Assembly (NCBI RefSeq): GCF_031127805.1 | Contig: NZ_JARXHW010000026.1 | Span: forward strand, 1-64,000 | Reading direction: 5' to 3' | From: Thalassobacterium maritimum | Lineage (GTDB): Bacteria; Verrucomicrobiota; Verrucomicrobiia; Opitutales; Coraliomargaritaceae | Length of the DNA: 64,000 nucleotides | Part shown: positions 50,022 through 59,636 of the stretch, one piece after another | How positions within the stretch are numbered: the first letter of the stretch is position 1 | How the letters are laid out: each line of letters starts with the position of its first letter | Program-made: the position numbers and the translations under genes | The notes under the pieces: model-generated | The model's input: the letters and a program-made list of their open reading frames with translations, nothing else | Database searches by the model: none | What the model was told of the DNA's origin: nothing

Positions 50022-52268
50022 ATGAAAGAGAAAAATTCTCCACAGCAAGGCAATGTTCCGAACGCAAGTAGTTCGATACAATTTATCTCAATTATGGACC
50101 TCTTTCATATCATCCGGCAGCGCTGGATTTTGGGTTCGAGTTTCGGTATCGTTGTGGCGGCGCTCTTTGCCTTTTATTTTCTTAACCAAACCCCTCAATA
50201 CGAGGCCGAGGCTTCGATGGTCGTGGAGCTCAATACCGACAACGTTGTGAATGTTCAGGAAGTCGTTGAGAGTGGTGTGCAAAATAGTAGTCTGCTCGAA
50301 ACCGCAATGAATACGCATATCGCTCGGCTAAGGAGCCGAACCTTGGCGCAAATTGTAGTCGATTCGTTGGACGCTGATCAGGTCGAGCGCCTCATGCTCG
50401 CTGTTGTAGGCCCGGTTGAAGGGCGGGATCCTGAAGTCGAGCTGCCCGATCCTGCGAGCCTTTTGACTGAAGATATTCTGCGCATCAGTTGGCTTCCAGA
50501 CTCGCAGGTTTTGAGTGTGCGGATTAAGTTAGCTGACCGTCACATGGCTAAGCTTATCGCGGATCGCTATGTGAATCGCTATATTCGTTTGCAATCGGAG
50601 CTTCGTGGGCAGTCCACGGATATTGCAGTGAACTTTCTTGATGAGCAGACGGTGGAGCTGCGCGATCGTTTGGAAAAAGAAGAAGGGGCTTTGCAGAAAT
50701 ATCGTGCTGAAAACGATCTGGTAACTGTTGAGCAGAATCAGTTGATTGTTACGGAGCGCCTAAGTGAGTTGAGTTCTGCGATTACCAAGACGCGGCTACG
50801 CTTGCTGGGAGTTGAAAGTCGTTTGAGTCAGATCGGCTCCGCTGGCGAAGATTTAGACTTACTCATGAATATTGCACTGATAGGCGGTCGTGAGAATGTC
50901 ACTGAAATCTATACTGAGCTGCAACGTTTAAGAAAGGAGGAGCAAGTGCTGTCTAAGACCTACCTTGAGAGGCATCCAAAGATGGTTGAAAATGCGGCCT
51001 CCCAAGAGGCTGTCACGGCTGCGTTGTGGACTGCGATCAATCAGGCGCGCAGTGAATTCAAAGGAGAGCAGCAAGCCGTTACCGAGGAGCTTGCAAGCCT
51101 TGAAACTAAGTATTACGAAGCCGAGCAGGAAGCTCGTCGGCTGGAAAGTTTATCAATTGAGTATCGCGTGCTTTCGCGTAAGGTTGAAGCGCAACGCGAT
51201 ATTTTCGATCGAGTGACTTCACGGTTCAATGAAACCAGCATCGCGCAGCAGATGAATTTGACCACGATTCGAATTTTGGATTTAGCGGCTTTGCCGAAGC
51301 ATGCGGTTTGGCCAGATAAGAAAAAAATTGGTCTAGCTTCGGTCATGTTATGTGGTTTCTTCTTTGTTGGTGTGCCTTTTGGAATTGAGTTTCTAGACAA
51401 TCGCCTTCGGACATTTTCAGATATTGAGCGATTCGTCGGCAAGCCTGTCCTGGGGGATGTGCGTTTAATAAAAGGTAAGTCTGACGTTGAAATCGCTGAG
51501 CTAGCGCAAACTAAGGATGATCTGTTAGGGGAGGCGTTTGCTTCAATCTATGGAAGCTTGCGCTTGAGCTTGGGCCAATTCCCGTCACCGCTCTCATTAG
51601 TCGTGACCAGTTCCGTGCCCTCCGAAGGAAAGTCAGTCATCGCCTCTAATTTGGCAGCGGAGCTGGCCGCACATGGAATGAAAACCATCGTGGTGGACTG
51701 CGACCTGCGTCGCCCCAGTCAGCACCGTTACCATAATCTTGAGAATAAACAGGGACTGATTGAATGGTTGCATTCAGGTGCGCCAGTCGCCGAGGATCTA
51801 TTTGCTGACGAGAAACTCGGAGTCCAAAAATTAGGAGAGAGTGGCAAGCTCTTCTTATTAAGCTCCGGTGGGTCGACCACGCATGCCAGCGCGGTACTCG
51901 AAGATAAGCGAATGGATACCTTGGTCTCTCGACTGAAGCAGGAATTCGAGCTTATTATTTTCGATACCCCGCCCGTTGGCGTTTTTCACGATGCGACGTT
52001 GGTAGCTGACTATGCAGACCATTGTCTCTTCGTCGCTCGTCAGAATGAAACTACACGCCAAAAGACACGACATTCTGTGGCTCAAATGGATCGTTCGAAG
52101 GCACCCGTCCTCGGTGTTGTCTTTAATGGAGTGAAGGACTTACGTCTTGCTGCTGGCTATGGTAGTGCGGCTGATTATGGATACGAAAGCTATAGTTATC
52201 GTTACCAGTATGGATATGGTAAGCACGAGGATCAGTATCAGAAGGATTATGCCTCAGGGGGAGCTTGA
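50022..52268 (+). CDS. Wzc-type polysaccharide co-polymerase with tyrosine kinase domain
   Basis: The 748-residue inner-membrane protein has a Wzz domain between two membrane segments (about residues 33-52 and 430-448), with long periplasmic coiled-coil stretches between. The cytoplasmic BY-kinase carries Walker A SVPSEGKSVIASNLA, Walker A' VVDCDLRRPS and Walker B LIIFDTPP. The C-terminus is a tyrosine cluster (YGYESYSYRYQYGYG) for cyclic autophosphorylation. It sets chain length and couples the polymer to the OPX exporter. Confidence 0.95.
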   Translation: MKEKNSPQQGNVPNASSSIQFISIMDLFHIIRQRWILGSSFGIVVAALFAFYFLNQTPQYEAEASMVVELNTDNVVNVQEVVESGVQNSSLLETAMNTHIARLRSRTLAQIVVDSLDADQVERLMLAVVGPVEGRDPEVELPDPASLLTEDILRISWLPDSQVLSVRIKLADRHMAKLIADRYVNRYIRLQSELRGQSTDIAVNFLDEQTVELRDRLEKEEGALQKYRAENDLVTVEQNQLIVTERLSELSSAITKTRLRLLGVESRLSQIGSAGEDLDLLMNIALIGGRENVTEIYTELQRLRKEEQVLSKTYLERHPKMVENAASQEAVTAALWTAINQARSEFKGEQQAVTEELASLETKYYEAEQEARRLESLSIEYRVLSRKVEAQRDIFDRVTSRFNETSIAQQMNLTTIRILDLAALPKHAVWPDKKKIGLASVMLCGFFFVGVPFGIEFLDNRLRTFSDIERFVGKPVLGDVRLIKGKSDVEIAELAQTKDDLLGEAFASIYGSLRLSLGQFPSPLSLVVTSSVPSEGKSVIASNLAAELAAHGMKTIVVDCDLRRPSQHRYHNLENKQGLIEWLHSGAPVAEDLFADEKLGVQKLGESGKLFLLSSGGSTTHASAVLEDKRMDTLVSRLKQEFELIIFDTPPVGVFHDATLVADYADHCLFVARQNETTRQKTRHSVAQMDRSKAPVLGVVFNGVKDLRLAAGYGSAADYGYESYSYRYQYGYGKHEDQYQKDYASGGA

Positions 52269-52282
52269 TAGTTTGAGACGGT

Positions 52283-53170
52283 TTGAGTGGTTTTAATAAA
52301 ATTGAACGTCTAGGATTTATTAGATTATTTATGGTTGATCAAAGAGATCATAACTCAGTTTTTGTATGCTATGGAGATGGTGTATTTCTGCAACCCCGTG
52401 ACCAAATCGTCCGAGATGCGGAAGGGCTTGGCATTTTTGATGCCATAGAGGTTTGGGATCGAGCGCGTTTGATGGAGACGCCTGAATACCGGAGTTTGGA
52501 TAAGAATATTAAGGATCATACTGGAAGTATGTATTTCTGGTGGAAACCATTCATTATTCGTAAGGCTCTAGAGGATGTTGCTCCAGGTGGTTTGGTTTTC
52601 TATTCGGACTCTGGTCGGTACGATGGTGGTTTTAGACTTTCCACCGGAGCCAAGTATTTGATCGAAGAATTCCGCTCTTCTGGGTTTACGGGTGTTTTAG
52701 TTCCACAGTTTGGTTCGAATCAGCAGTGGACACGAAAAGAATGTTTTGAACAGATGGACTGTAACACTTCTAAATATCGTAACTCTCCTCAAATTCAGGC
52801 CACTTTCTCAATGTGGATTAAAAGTGAATCCACAATGGCTGCGATTACTGAATGGGAAAATTGTTGCCGCGATTTCAATTTAGTAGGAGATGTGGGAGAA
52901 GATCGAAAACAGTTTCAAAGTTCATCGTTTAAGGCCCACCGACATGATCAAAGTATTTTGACTCTGGTTTCTTTGAAGCATCAACTCAATTATCTGACTC
53001 TTGGGGAGGAACTTACACATCAATGCTTGAAGTATCTGGGTCGAGTAAAAGAAGTTAATGTTGAATTTAAAAAAACCGAATTTGTGGCTGAGGCTCATGC
53101 CACTCAGCGAGTATTGATGCCGCTTGCTCTTAAATACATGAGGCGAAAATTAAAGCTGCAGGAAATCTAA
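52283..53170 (+). CDS. Unrecognised protein of the polysaccharide locus, possible glycosyltransferase
   Basis: The frame opens with a TTG at 52283. An ATG at 52331 just before the first strand (NSVFVCYGDG) is an alternative start. Across 295 residues I see an alternating strand pattern with FYSDSGRYDGG, which could be a DxD-like nucleotide-sugar site, and WWKPFIIRKALED. It contains no membrane segment. Position between the kinase and flippase genes supports a sugar-transfer or modification role, but this remains an inference. Confidence 0.6.
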   Translation: MSGFNKIERLGFIRLFMVDQRDHNSVFVCYGDGVFLQPRDQIVRDAEGLGIFDAIEVWDRARLMETPEYRSLDKNIKDHTGSMYFWWKPFIIRKALEDVAPGGLVFYSDSGRYDGGFRLSTGAKYLIEEFRSSGFTGVLVPQFGSNQQWTRKECFEQMDCNTSKYRNSPQIQATFSMWIKSESTMAAITEWENCCRDFNLVGDVGEDRKQFQSSSFKAHRHDQSILTLVSLKHQLNYLTLGEELTHQCLKYLGRVKEVNVEFKKTEFVAEAHATQRVLMPLALKYMRRKLKLQEI

Positions 53171-53173
53171 GTA

Positions 53174-54541
53174 GTGATTTTAAGTCGTTTAAAAAGTTTT
53201 AAGGCTAGTCGAGATGGGCGAATCGCATTGTCAGTGCTGACTGCGTTTGGCTCAAAATTCGGTGGCGCCGCGCTTCAATTGTTTGCTCTGCCTTTAGTTG
53301 TCCGGTCTTTAGGTGTCCAGGATTTTGCAATATTCGCCTTGTCGAGTTCAATTCTTGCTTTCTTTATGTTTTCAAATCTGGGAATTGGGGGATATCTTGT
53401 TGTCCTGCTTCCTAGCGCGCGAAAAAGCAGCGGAAGAGAGGTTTCTGCAATACTCTCAAATGCGCTTGTAACAACAATTTCAGTAGGACTTGTATTCATT
53501 TTCTTATTGTATGGATATTGTAGGATTTACGGACTTTCTGAAGTTTTTGGCGGCGTCTATGATTACGCACCTGAATTAGTTGTAGACGTATTATGCTTGG
53601 TATTATTTTTTGGCCTGTTGCAGTTAATGATTTCGATTTTCATTTCTGCACAAAATGCCTATCAGGAACTGTACTATAACAACGTATATGGCGGTCTCGG
53701 TTCATTTGCCTCGGCGGTGAGTATACTGATATACTATAACGTAAATCCTTCGGGGAATGTGATTGCATATCTATTAGCCTTTTATTTGCCATCTTTATTC
53801 TTCCAGATACTGAGTAGTATTCATTTTGTGATAAGGCATCCGGAGACATGTCCTCGTTTTGACGGTATGCGTCCTTCTCTTGTTCGGAGTATGATCTTTG
53901 GTGGTGGGGCTTTTGTTATTGCACAAACTGTATTGCCATTAGTTATTCGGGAAGTTCCAAAACTCACATTCGCGAGCGAAGGAGCCCTTGTGGATGTTAC
54001 AACCTATTCGTTGCTGATGGTCCTGCTTTCGATTTTAGGAGGAATTACCCTTTCTCTCACTCAGCCGATGTTCGGTAGTCTGTCGGATGCGTGGACTTCG
54101 GGGGACTTTTTGTGGGCAATTAGGAGAGTCGTCCAAATCACACTTCTATTTGTTGGAATGGGAGTTGTGCTCGCGCTCATTGGTAAAATTTATGGTGAAG
54201 CATTAACTACAGCCTGGGTCGGAGCGGAGGCTGCAATCTCGAACCATATCATGTTTCTTTTTGGGTGCTATTTTTCCATAAATTGTATTTTTCACATTTT
54301 TACACTATCTTTATTCGTTATGAAGTTAAAGACCGCATGTGTTTTGGTGAACTTATCTACGGCAGTGGTATTTTGCTTGTTACTTCCATTTGCAGTTTCG
54401 AGAGGTGTTGATGGGGTTCTTGTTGTGGGACTACTTAGCGTTGGTGGAGTCGGTGTTCCATTATCATTGTTATACTTCTATAAGTCACTTAAAGGATTTT
54501 TGGTAGATGAGGCTGCTCTAACTTCGCTTGATTTGAATTAA
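53174..54541 (+). CDS. Oligosaccharide flippase, Wzx type
   Basis: The 455-residue product has about 12 hydrophobic segments spread over its length. It starts with a GTG and an N-terminal region RIALSVLTAFGSKFGGAALQ typical of the Polysacc_synt (MATE-like) family. It should move polyprenyl-linked repeat units across the inner membrane. The gene is AT-rich compared with the housekeeping genes to the left. Confidence 0.87.
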   Translation: MILSRLKSFKASRDGRIALSVLTAFGSKFGGAALQLFALPLVVRSLGVQDFAIFALSSSILAFFMFSNLGIGGYLVVLLPSARKSSGREVSAILSNALVTTISVGLVFIFLLYGYCRIYGLSEVFGGVYDYAPELVVDVLCLVLFFGLLQLMISIFISAQNAYQELYYNNVYGGLGSFASAVSILIYYNVNPSGNVIAYLLAFYLPSLFFQILSSIHFVIRHPETCPRFDGMRPSLVRSMIFGGGAFVIAQTVLPLVIREVPKLTFASEGALVDVTTYSLLMVLLSILGGITLSLTQPMFGSLSDAWTSGDFLWAIRRVVQITLLFVGMGVVLALIGKIYGEALTTAWVGAEAAISNHIMFLFGCYFSINCIFHIFTLSLFVMKLKTACVLVNLSTAVVFCLLLPFAVSRGVDGVLVVGLLSVGGVGVPLSLLYFYKSLKGFLVDEAALTSLDLN

Positions 54542-54543
54542 GT

Positions 54544-55608
54544 ATGTCAATTTGTATCGTAGATTTTAATGCTGGGGGGCATCACTTGTTTTATACCAGT
54601 TGTATCAGTGATCTGCCCTCGATTACTGGTTTTGTCGGTGACTCGAAGCATTTACGGAATTTTGCTGAACGTTCAAAGGGAATGTCGATCACTGTATCGG
54701 ATGATCCTCCTAAGACGCATCGTTTGCGCATAGATATGCTGAAAAAGCATATCCGAGACCATGGTGCTCCTTCAGAGTTCTTTCTGATGGAAGCAGATCA
54801 GCTGGATATTCCAGTGTTTTTAAGGCTCATTTTCGGTTTAGGGGCATCTGTTTCAAGAGTTTCGATCGGTGGTATTTGGTTTCGTTCAAATTTCATGTAT
54901 CGCTCTTCGCTCATTAGCCAAGCTAAAGGGGCTTGCTCGCGTTGGCTTCTTACTAGATGGGTAAAGGATACCGAGCGGTTGTTTTTTCTCGATGATTTAC
55001 TGGCGAGGTCTATTGCCCATTCCGTATCATTGAAACCCTGCGATTACTGGGCGAAAGAGCCATATCCATCTGAAGTTCTCCAAGAGTATCAGGGCATGAG
55101 AGCGGTTCCTACGCTGTTATTTATTGGAGCACATGGCAAGAGAAAGGGGACTGCTTGGGCCTTGAATGCCTTGGTGCAGCATCCTCTCCCTTTTGAGTAT
55201 CGTATTCATGTCGCAGGTGTATTGCAAGATCCTGATATTGAGGTGGCCTTGTTGCGAATTGAAGCACTGGGTGTGGAGGTGATCTTAGATAATCGTTTTT
55301 TAAGCGAATCTGACTATCGGTCAGCGTATGAAAATGCTGATGTTGTGATGTTACCTTATATAGATTTTGGAGGTAGTTCAGGCGTGCTTATGGATGCTGC
55401 ATCGTATCAAAAGCCGGTCGTAGCGACTGATTATGGCTTAATCGGGCGTGCCGTCTGTGAGACGAAATGTGGCAGAGTTTTTACTTTGAATTCAGTGGAT
55501 AGTTTTATTGAAGCTGTTTCTGAAGTGGTGGCTAAACCTGTAGATGAGCAGTCTTTTTCTAGGGTTCAGTCCAGGTGTTCGGTCGAACAGTTTAGAGGTT
55601 TATTTTAG
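54544..55608 (+). CDS. Glycosyltransferase, GT-B fold
   Basis: The 354-residue product starts SICIVDFNAGGHHLFY. The donor domain shows LLFIGAHGKRKGTAWALNAL and DVVMLPYIDFGGSSGVLMDAASYQKPVVAT, the GT4-like donor-sugar site with a changed EX7E. It lies two bases after the flippase gene. The sugar is not predictable. Confidence 0.8.
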   Translation: MSICIVDFNAGGHHLFYTSCISDLPSITGFVGDSKHLRNFAERSKGMSITVSDDPPKTHRLRIDMLKKHIRDHGAPSEFFLMEADQLDIPVFLRLIFGLGASVSRVSIGGIWFRSNFMYRSSLISQAKGACSRWLLTRWVKDTERLFFLDDLLARSIAHSVSLKPCDYWAKEPYPSEVLQEYQGMRAVPTLLFIGAHGKRKGTAWALNALVQHPLPFEYRIHVAGVLQDPDIEVALLRIEALGVEVILDNRFLSESDYRSAYENADVVMLPYIDFGGSSGVLMDAASYQKPVVATDYGLIGRAVCETKCGRVFTLNSVDSFIEAVSEVVAKPVDEQSFSRVQSRCSVEQFRGLF

Positions 55609-55644
55609 CAGGTTTATAATGAAGCTGAATACGGAGGTATACTA

Positions 55645-56832
55645 ATGCACTACACTTCTATAGTATTTTATTGCTTGGTTGGAATTTTGATTAGTCCATC
55701 TCTTTCGGCATTCCTTCCTTCCTCAACTCGTCCATTAATACTATCTCTAATCTTATTAACTTTGTTGATTGCGACCGTTCTGGAGCTCCGTCGCTCGGGC
55801 TATATGATCGGCTCTCGCATCTTAGCCTTATCGCTGAGTCTAGTTTTGCTGAGTGTCGTGAGTATCATCAATGCTCAGGTTGGATTTGATTTCCGGTACT
55901 TTTATCTACTTGGAAAGTGTGGTGTGTTCTTTGTGGCTGCTTATGAATTTGGAAAACATGGTTTAGATCTAAGTAGAATAAATATACTGATCTATATTGC
56001 TACTGTCGTTGCGTGCCTTTCAGTCATCGGATTGTTTATGTCAGGCGGTATCTCTGCCGGCGAGCGTTATAATTTCGATCAAGACTCATTTTCTGCTGTC
56101 GGCTTAGCTATCAATTATTCGGCAGTGTTTTTACTTATGTTGTTTGCTGCTATTCGTGGAGTTGGTTTAGGAGCTTTCATAGCTTTTATTGCATCAATGA
56201 CGTCAGCATGTATCGTTGTTTTTACTGCTTCACGCGGAGCAATTATTGCGGCAGGTGTTTCCGCGCTATTATTGTCTATCATAAACTATCGTCGTGTATC
56301 TGGATGCCAGGCCGTCATTATATTTTTAGGTAGCATATTTGTATATGTTGGTACGCCTTTAAAGAATCAGTTACAATATGTCTTTAAGCGTTTTACCTAT
56401 AGCGAAGGACAATTGGGAGGCTTTTCATCGGGTCGAGACACAATTTTAGCGAACTATTACCACTCGTGGATGGATACTGCTCGTTCTGTTATGTTTGGGA
56501 TAGCTGACTATGATGTGGGTCATTACCCTCACAATATAGTAATCGAAATACTCATTCGGTTTGGTGCATTTGGCGCCGGTCTATCGTTTCTATTCCTACT
56601 ACTGTTTGCTCTAGATTTCTATCGTAATAGATGTGAAATTATATCTTCAAGCTTGGGGCAATTACTGTGTGTGTTATTCTTTTACTCATTGGTTTTATCT
56701 ATGTTCAATTCTAGCCTAGAGCAGAATTTTATTTTGTTTTTTTCTGTCGGAGGTCTTGCAGGCCTATTTGATGCTAATGCGAGTGGAGACATTAAAGATG
56801 TTAAAAGTCCTCATTGTTCGAGAGTGGTTTGA
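55645..56832 (+). CDS. O-antigen polymerase/ligase-type membrane protein (Wzy-like)
   Basis: The 395-residue protein has about 10-12 membrane segments. A long outer loop contains SGRDTILANYYHSWMD and the motif HYPHNIVIEILIRFG, typical of Wzy/WaaL proteins (the H-N pair before the late TM). It should polymerise the repeat units delivered by the flippase. It differs from the second such protein at 60834, which lies on the other strand. Confidence 0.85.
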   Translation: MHYTSIVFYCLVGILISPSLSAFLPSSTRPLILSLILLTLLIATVLELRRSGYMIGSRILALSLSLVLLSVVSIINAQVGFDFRYFYLLGKCGVFFVAAYEFGKHGLDLSRINILIYIATVVACLSVIGLFMSGGISAGERYNFDQDSFSAVGLAINYSAVFLLMLFAAIRGVGLGAFIAFIASMTSACIVVFTASRGAIIAAGVSALLLSIINYRRVSGCQAVIIFLGSIFVYVGTPLKNQLQYVFKRFTYSEGQLGGFSSGRDTILANYYHSWMDTARSVMFGIADYDVGHYPHNIVIEILIRFGAFGAGLSFLFLLLFALDFYRNRCEIISSSLGQLLCVLFFYSLVLSMFNSSLEQNFILFFSVGGLAGLFDANASGDIKDVKSPHCSRVV

Positions 56833-56885
56833 TTCAATGTAATTTTAATTTGAATACGTATGAGTCCTAAAAAATTCCAAATTTC

Positions 56886-57818
56886 ATGAAGATACTCGAT
56901 CGCTTACCCGTTCTTGTCACTGCGTATAATCGGCCTGATAAGGTTCAATTAGTGCTGGAACAGCTGTCTCGCATTGATTTTGTTGATGTATTCATCGCAT
57001 TTGATGGACCTAAAAATTCAGGTGAATCCGTTGCTGTTGCTTCAGCACGTGAAGTCGCTCGTAAATATATCGTAGACGAATCCAGGATTTTATACTCAGA
57101 AAAAAACCTAGGTTGTAGGTATGCTATGACTAAAGCGATTGATTGGTTTTTTGAGCAAGTTGAATTTGGTGTTATCAATGAGGATGATGTTATTATTGAT
57201 TCTACATATTTTGATGCGATGCGAGTTATGCTTCCAGCATACGCTGATTCAAATGAAGTATTTTTAATCAATTCTTTTGTTACTCCTCGACAAGGTTTAG
57301 CTAAGCCTTTTTTTAAAGGTGAATTTATCAGTTCATGGGGGTGGGCAACTTGGCGTAATCGTTGGTCCTTATATGATGATTCTCTAATGTGTGAGGCAGT
57401 CACTTTTAAATCATTGCGAGCTCGTTTTCCTAGCGTTTCGAATGCAATTTATTTTTACCTAGCATTTAAATTATGTAAGCAAGGCAAAATGTCATCATGG
57501 GCTTATCGTTGGGTGGCTACTGTTTGGTCCCATGATGGTATTTCATTAACTCCGACTTCTAGTTTATCGCAGTCTATCGGAATTACTCCTGACGCTACCC
57601 ACACTTCTAAAGAAACGCACCTATTGTTGAAGAAGGATTCGATCAATCAGGATGATCTATTAAACGTGTGTGTAGTTTTAGGGCCTGACCGTTTGCGTGA
57701 TGATCGTATCCTTTCCTATATTTCAGGTTCTACCAATTTTATTAAGCTGTTGCGAATGATGGTCTCTTGTTGTGTTCCCAATCCTTTGTTTTTTAGGATT
57801 AGAAGGCAGCTTCGTTAG
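56886..57818 (+). CDS. Glycosyltransferase, GT-A fold (GNT-I/HlpA-like)
   Basis: The 310-residue product starts with LPVLVTAYNRPDKVQLVLEQL and FIAFDGPKN, and has the metal-binding segment VINEDDVIIDSTYFD (EDD in the DxD position), then FISSWGWATWRNRW. These are the features of GNT-I-like transferases (sometimes annotated as hemolytic protein HlpA-like). It is probably cytoplasmic and adds one sugar of the repeat unit. Confidence 0.83.
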   Translation: MKILDRLPVLVTAYNRPDKVQLVLEQLSRIDFVDVFIAFDGPKNSGESVAVASAREVARKYIVDESRILYSEKNLGCRYAMTKAIDWFFEQVEFGVINEDDVIIDSTYFDAMRVMLPAYADSNEVFLINSFVTPRQGLAKPFFKGEFISSWGWATWRNRWSLYDDSLMCEAVTFKSLRARFPSVSNAIYFYLAFKLCKQGKMSSWAYRWVATVWSHDGISLTPTSSLSQSIGITPDATHTSKETHLLLKKDSINQDDLLNVCVVLGPDRLRDDRILSYISGSTNFIKLLRMMVSCCVPNPLFFRIRRQLR

Positions 57819-57840
57819 GAGTCGTTAACGAATACAAGTT

Positions 57841-59025
57841 ATGAGAATTGGTATTGTAGTCAGTAATTTTAGATATCCACCTTCAGAAGGTATCGAGGTG
57901 CAGCTTATTGATTTAGTTAATTATTTTCGCGCGGAGGGGCACGAGGTAGATATTATTGCGCTTGAATCTCGTGGCGCGGAAACATGTAAGAAAAAGATAT
58001 TTTCACTCGGAGATGGGGTTCTGTTTAAGACGAGATTTTCGTATAAAATCCAGGCAATGATATCAATTATTCATCTTCTTACAGGAGGAGTCTCTGTGAG
58101 TTTCTTTCCGCGAGATCGTGAGATTCGTGCTCGTGTCCGAAAATGGCTAAATAACAAGGATTCCATTTACATACAAGGCGTTGCGTTAGCATGGATTCCG
58201 TCGCTAATCAGGTCTAATCATATTGTATGGGGGCCAGTAGATGCATATTCTCTACGATCTATTCGCATTGCGAAATATCTCAAGTTTACCGGGATTTATA
58301 AGAGATTACTCTCAAGTATAGAAAAGAGAGCTTGCTTATTCCTTGAGTCGAGGGCTATCCGATCCTCAAAGTATACTTATGTTTGTGGTTTTGAGGATGC
58401 CCGGTTCTTGTCTTTAATGCATCGCTCCAATTCCATACGCTCTATTCCATTGTTGGGGATGGCGGACGTTATCAATTCGAGTGAAATAAAAAGATATACG
58501 AATCGGCGAGTTGTTCTTTGGGCTGATTTTCGCATCAACTACTTGTTCCGCTCTGGATTAAAGTGTCTTGATGTGTTATCGGAATCATGCCAGAAAATTG
58601 GGTTAGAGTTGATTATATTAGGGCAGGGCAGCGCAGATTTATGCCGTGAATTCGGTGAAAATCGTGCTCCAGTTCATTTTTTGGAATGGGTTGAAGACTT
58701 GGATTCATACCTATCTGAATCAGTTGCGATTGTTTTACCTGATGAAGTTGGCACGGGAATCAAAAATCGGGCAATATATGCGATGGGATCTGGTTGTGTT
58801 GTTCTGGGGAAGTCGGCAGCTTTCCAATCGATCCCGGCAATTAGTAGGAGTCATTGTATTCAGTTGAATTCTTGGTCTAAATTGGAGGATGAGCTCAACT
58901 ATATTTTGGATTCTTTTAGCGAGTCTGCCCGGATTCGATCAAATGCTGCCCTTTTAATCGAGGACTACAACTCGAGCAGTAAAATTATAAAATCGTGGGA
59001 GCAGTTATTGAGCCCTACCAACTGA
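57841..59025 (+). CDS. Glycosyltransferase family 4-like
   Basis: The 394-residue GT-B protein begins RIGIVVSNFRYPPSEGIEVQL. The C-terminal half has LELIILGQGSADL and a degenerate donor site SVAIVLPDEVGTGIKNRAIYAMGSGC. The acidic EX7E pair is only partly kept. It is one of the AT-rich genes of the locus, 22 bp after the GT-A gene. Confidence 0.8.
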   Translation: MRIGIVVSNFRYPPSEGIEVQLIDLVNYFRAEGHEVDIIALESRGAETCKKKIFSLGDGVLFKTRFSYKIQAMISIIHLLTGGVSVSFFPRDREIRARVRKWLNNKDSIYIQGVALAWIPSLIRSNHIVWGPVDAYSLRSIRIAKYLKFTGIYKRLLSSIEKRACLFLESRAIRSSKYTYVCGFEDARFLSLMHRSNSIRSIPLLGMADVINSSEIKRYTNRRVVLWADFRINYLFRSGLKCLDVLSESCQKIGLELIILGQGSADLCREFGENRAPVHFLEWVEDLDSYLSESVAIVLPDEVGTGIKNRAIYAMGSGCVVLGKSAAFQSIPAISRSHCIQLNSWSKLEDELNYILDSFSESARIRSNAALLIEDYNSSSKIIKSWEQLLSPTN

Positions 59026-59073
59026 TTTAAACTTGAACTTGTGGTATTTTGTAGAATATCTCCTTTTTCTTAA

Positions 59074-59631
59074 ATGAATTCCTTAGTGCGACAGGACCTG
59101 GTGGATCATGATCCAATGGTTGTTACTGGTGGGCGACCAAGAGCCTGGGTAATCAGTTGGTATTTGATGAAGATAGCATTTGTTTCTTGTGCATTACCTT
59201 GGCCCGGGAAGTTGAAATGCTTTCTTCTTCGGAAGTTTGGAGCAACCGTGGGCGAAAATCTGTTGCTGAAGCCGAAGGTTAATATCCATCTTCCGTGGCA
59301 ACTAGAGATCGGCGATCACACTTGGATTGGCGAGGAGGTTTTTATTCTTAACTTCAGTGCAGTAACCATTGGGTCTCATTGTTGTATTTCACAGCGCGCT
59401 TTTTTATGCACTGGCAATCATGATTTTAGAGATCCTTCGATGCCGTTTCGAAATGCGCCGATCACCGTTAAGGATGGCGCTTGGGTCGGAGCTCAAAGTT
59501 TCATTGCGCCTGGCGTTACAATTGGAACAGATGCGGTGATCACTGCAGGCTCTGTTGTGTTAGAAGACATGCCGGATAATATGATTTGTTCAGGTAATCC
59601 TTGTCGTCCGATTAAGCCACGTTGGAAGTAA
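59074..59631 (+). CDS. WcaF-type acetyltransferase, left-handed beta helix
   Basis: The 185-residue product has hexapeptide repeats in its C-terminal two thirds (IGDHTWIGEEVFI, VTIGSHCCISQRAF, VKDGAWVGAQSFIAPGVTIG). The catalytic-type His lies in CTGNHDFRDPSMPF. WcaF proteins O-acetylate colanic-acid-like repeat units. The start ATG follows an AT-rich gap of 48 bp. Confidence 0.9.
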   Translation: MNSLVRQDLVDHDPMVVTGGRPRAWVISWYLMKIAFVSCALPWPGKLKCFLLRKFGATVGENLLLKPKVNIHLPWQLEIGDHTWIGEEVFILNFSAVTIGSHCCISQRAFLCTGNHDFRDPSMPFRNAPITVKDGAWVGAQSFIAPGVTIGTDAVITAGSVVLEDMPDNMICSGNPCRPIKPRWK

Positions 59632-59636
59632 TTATT

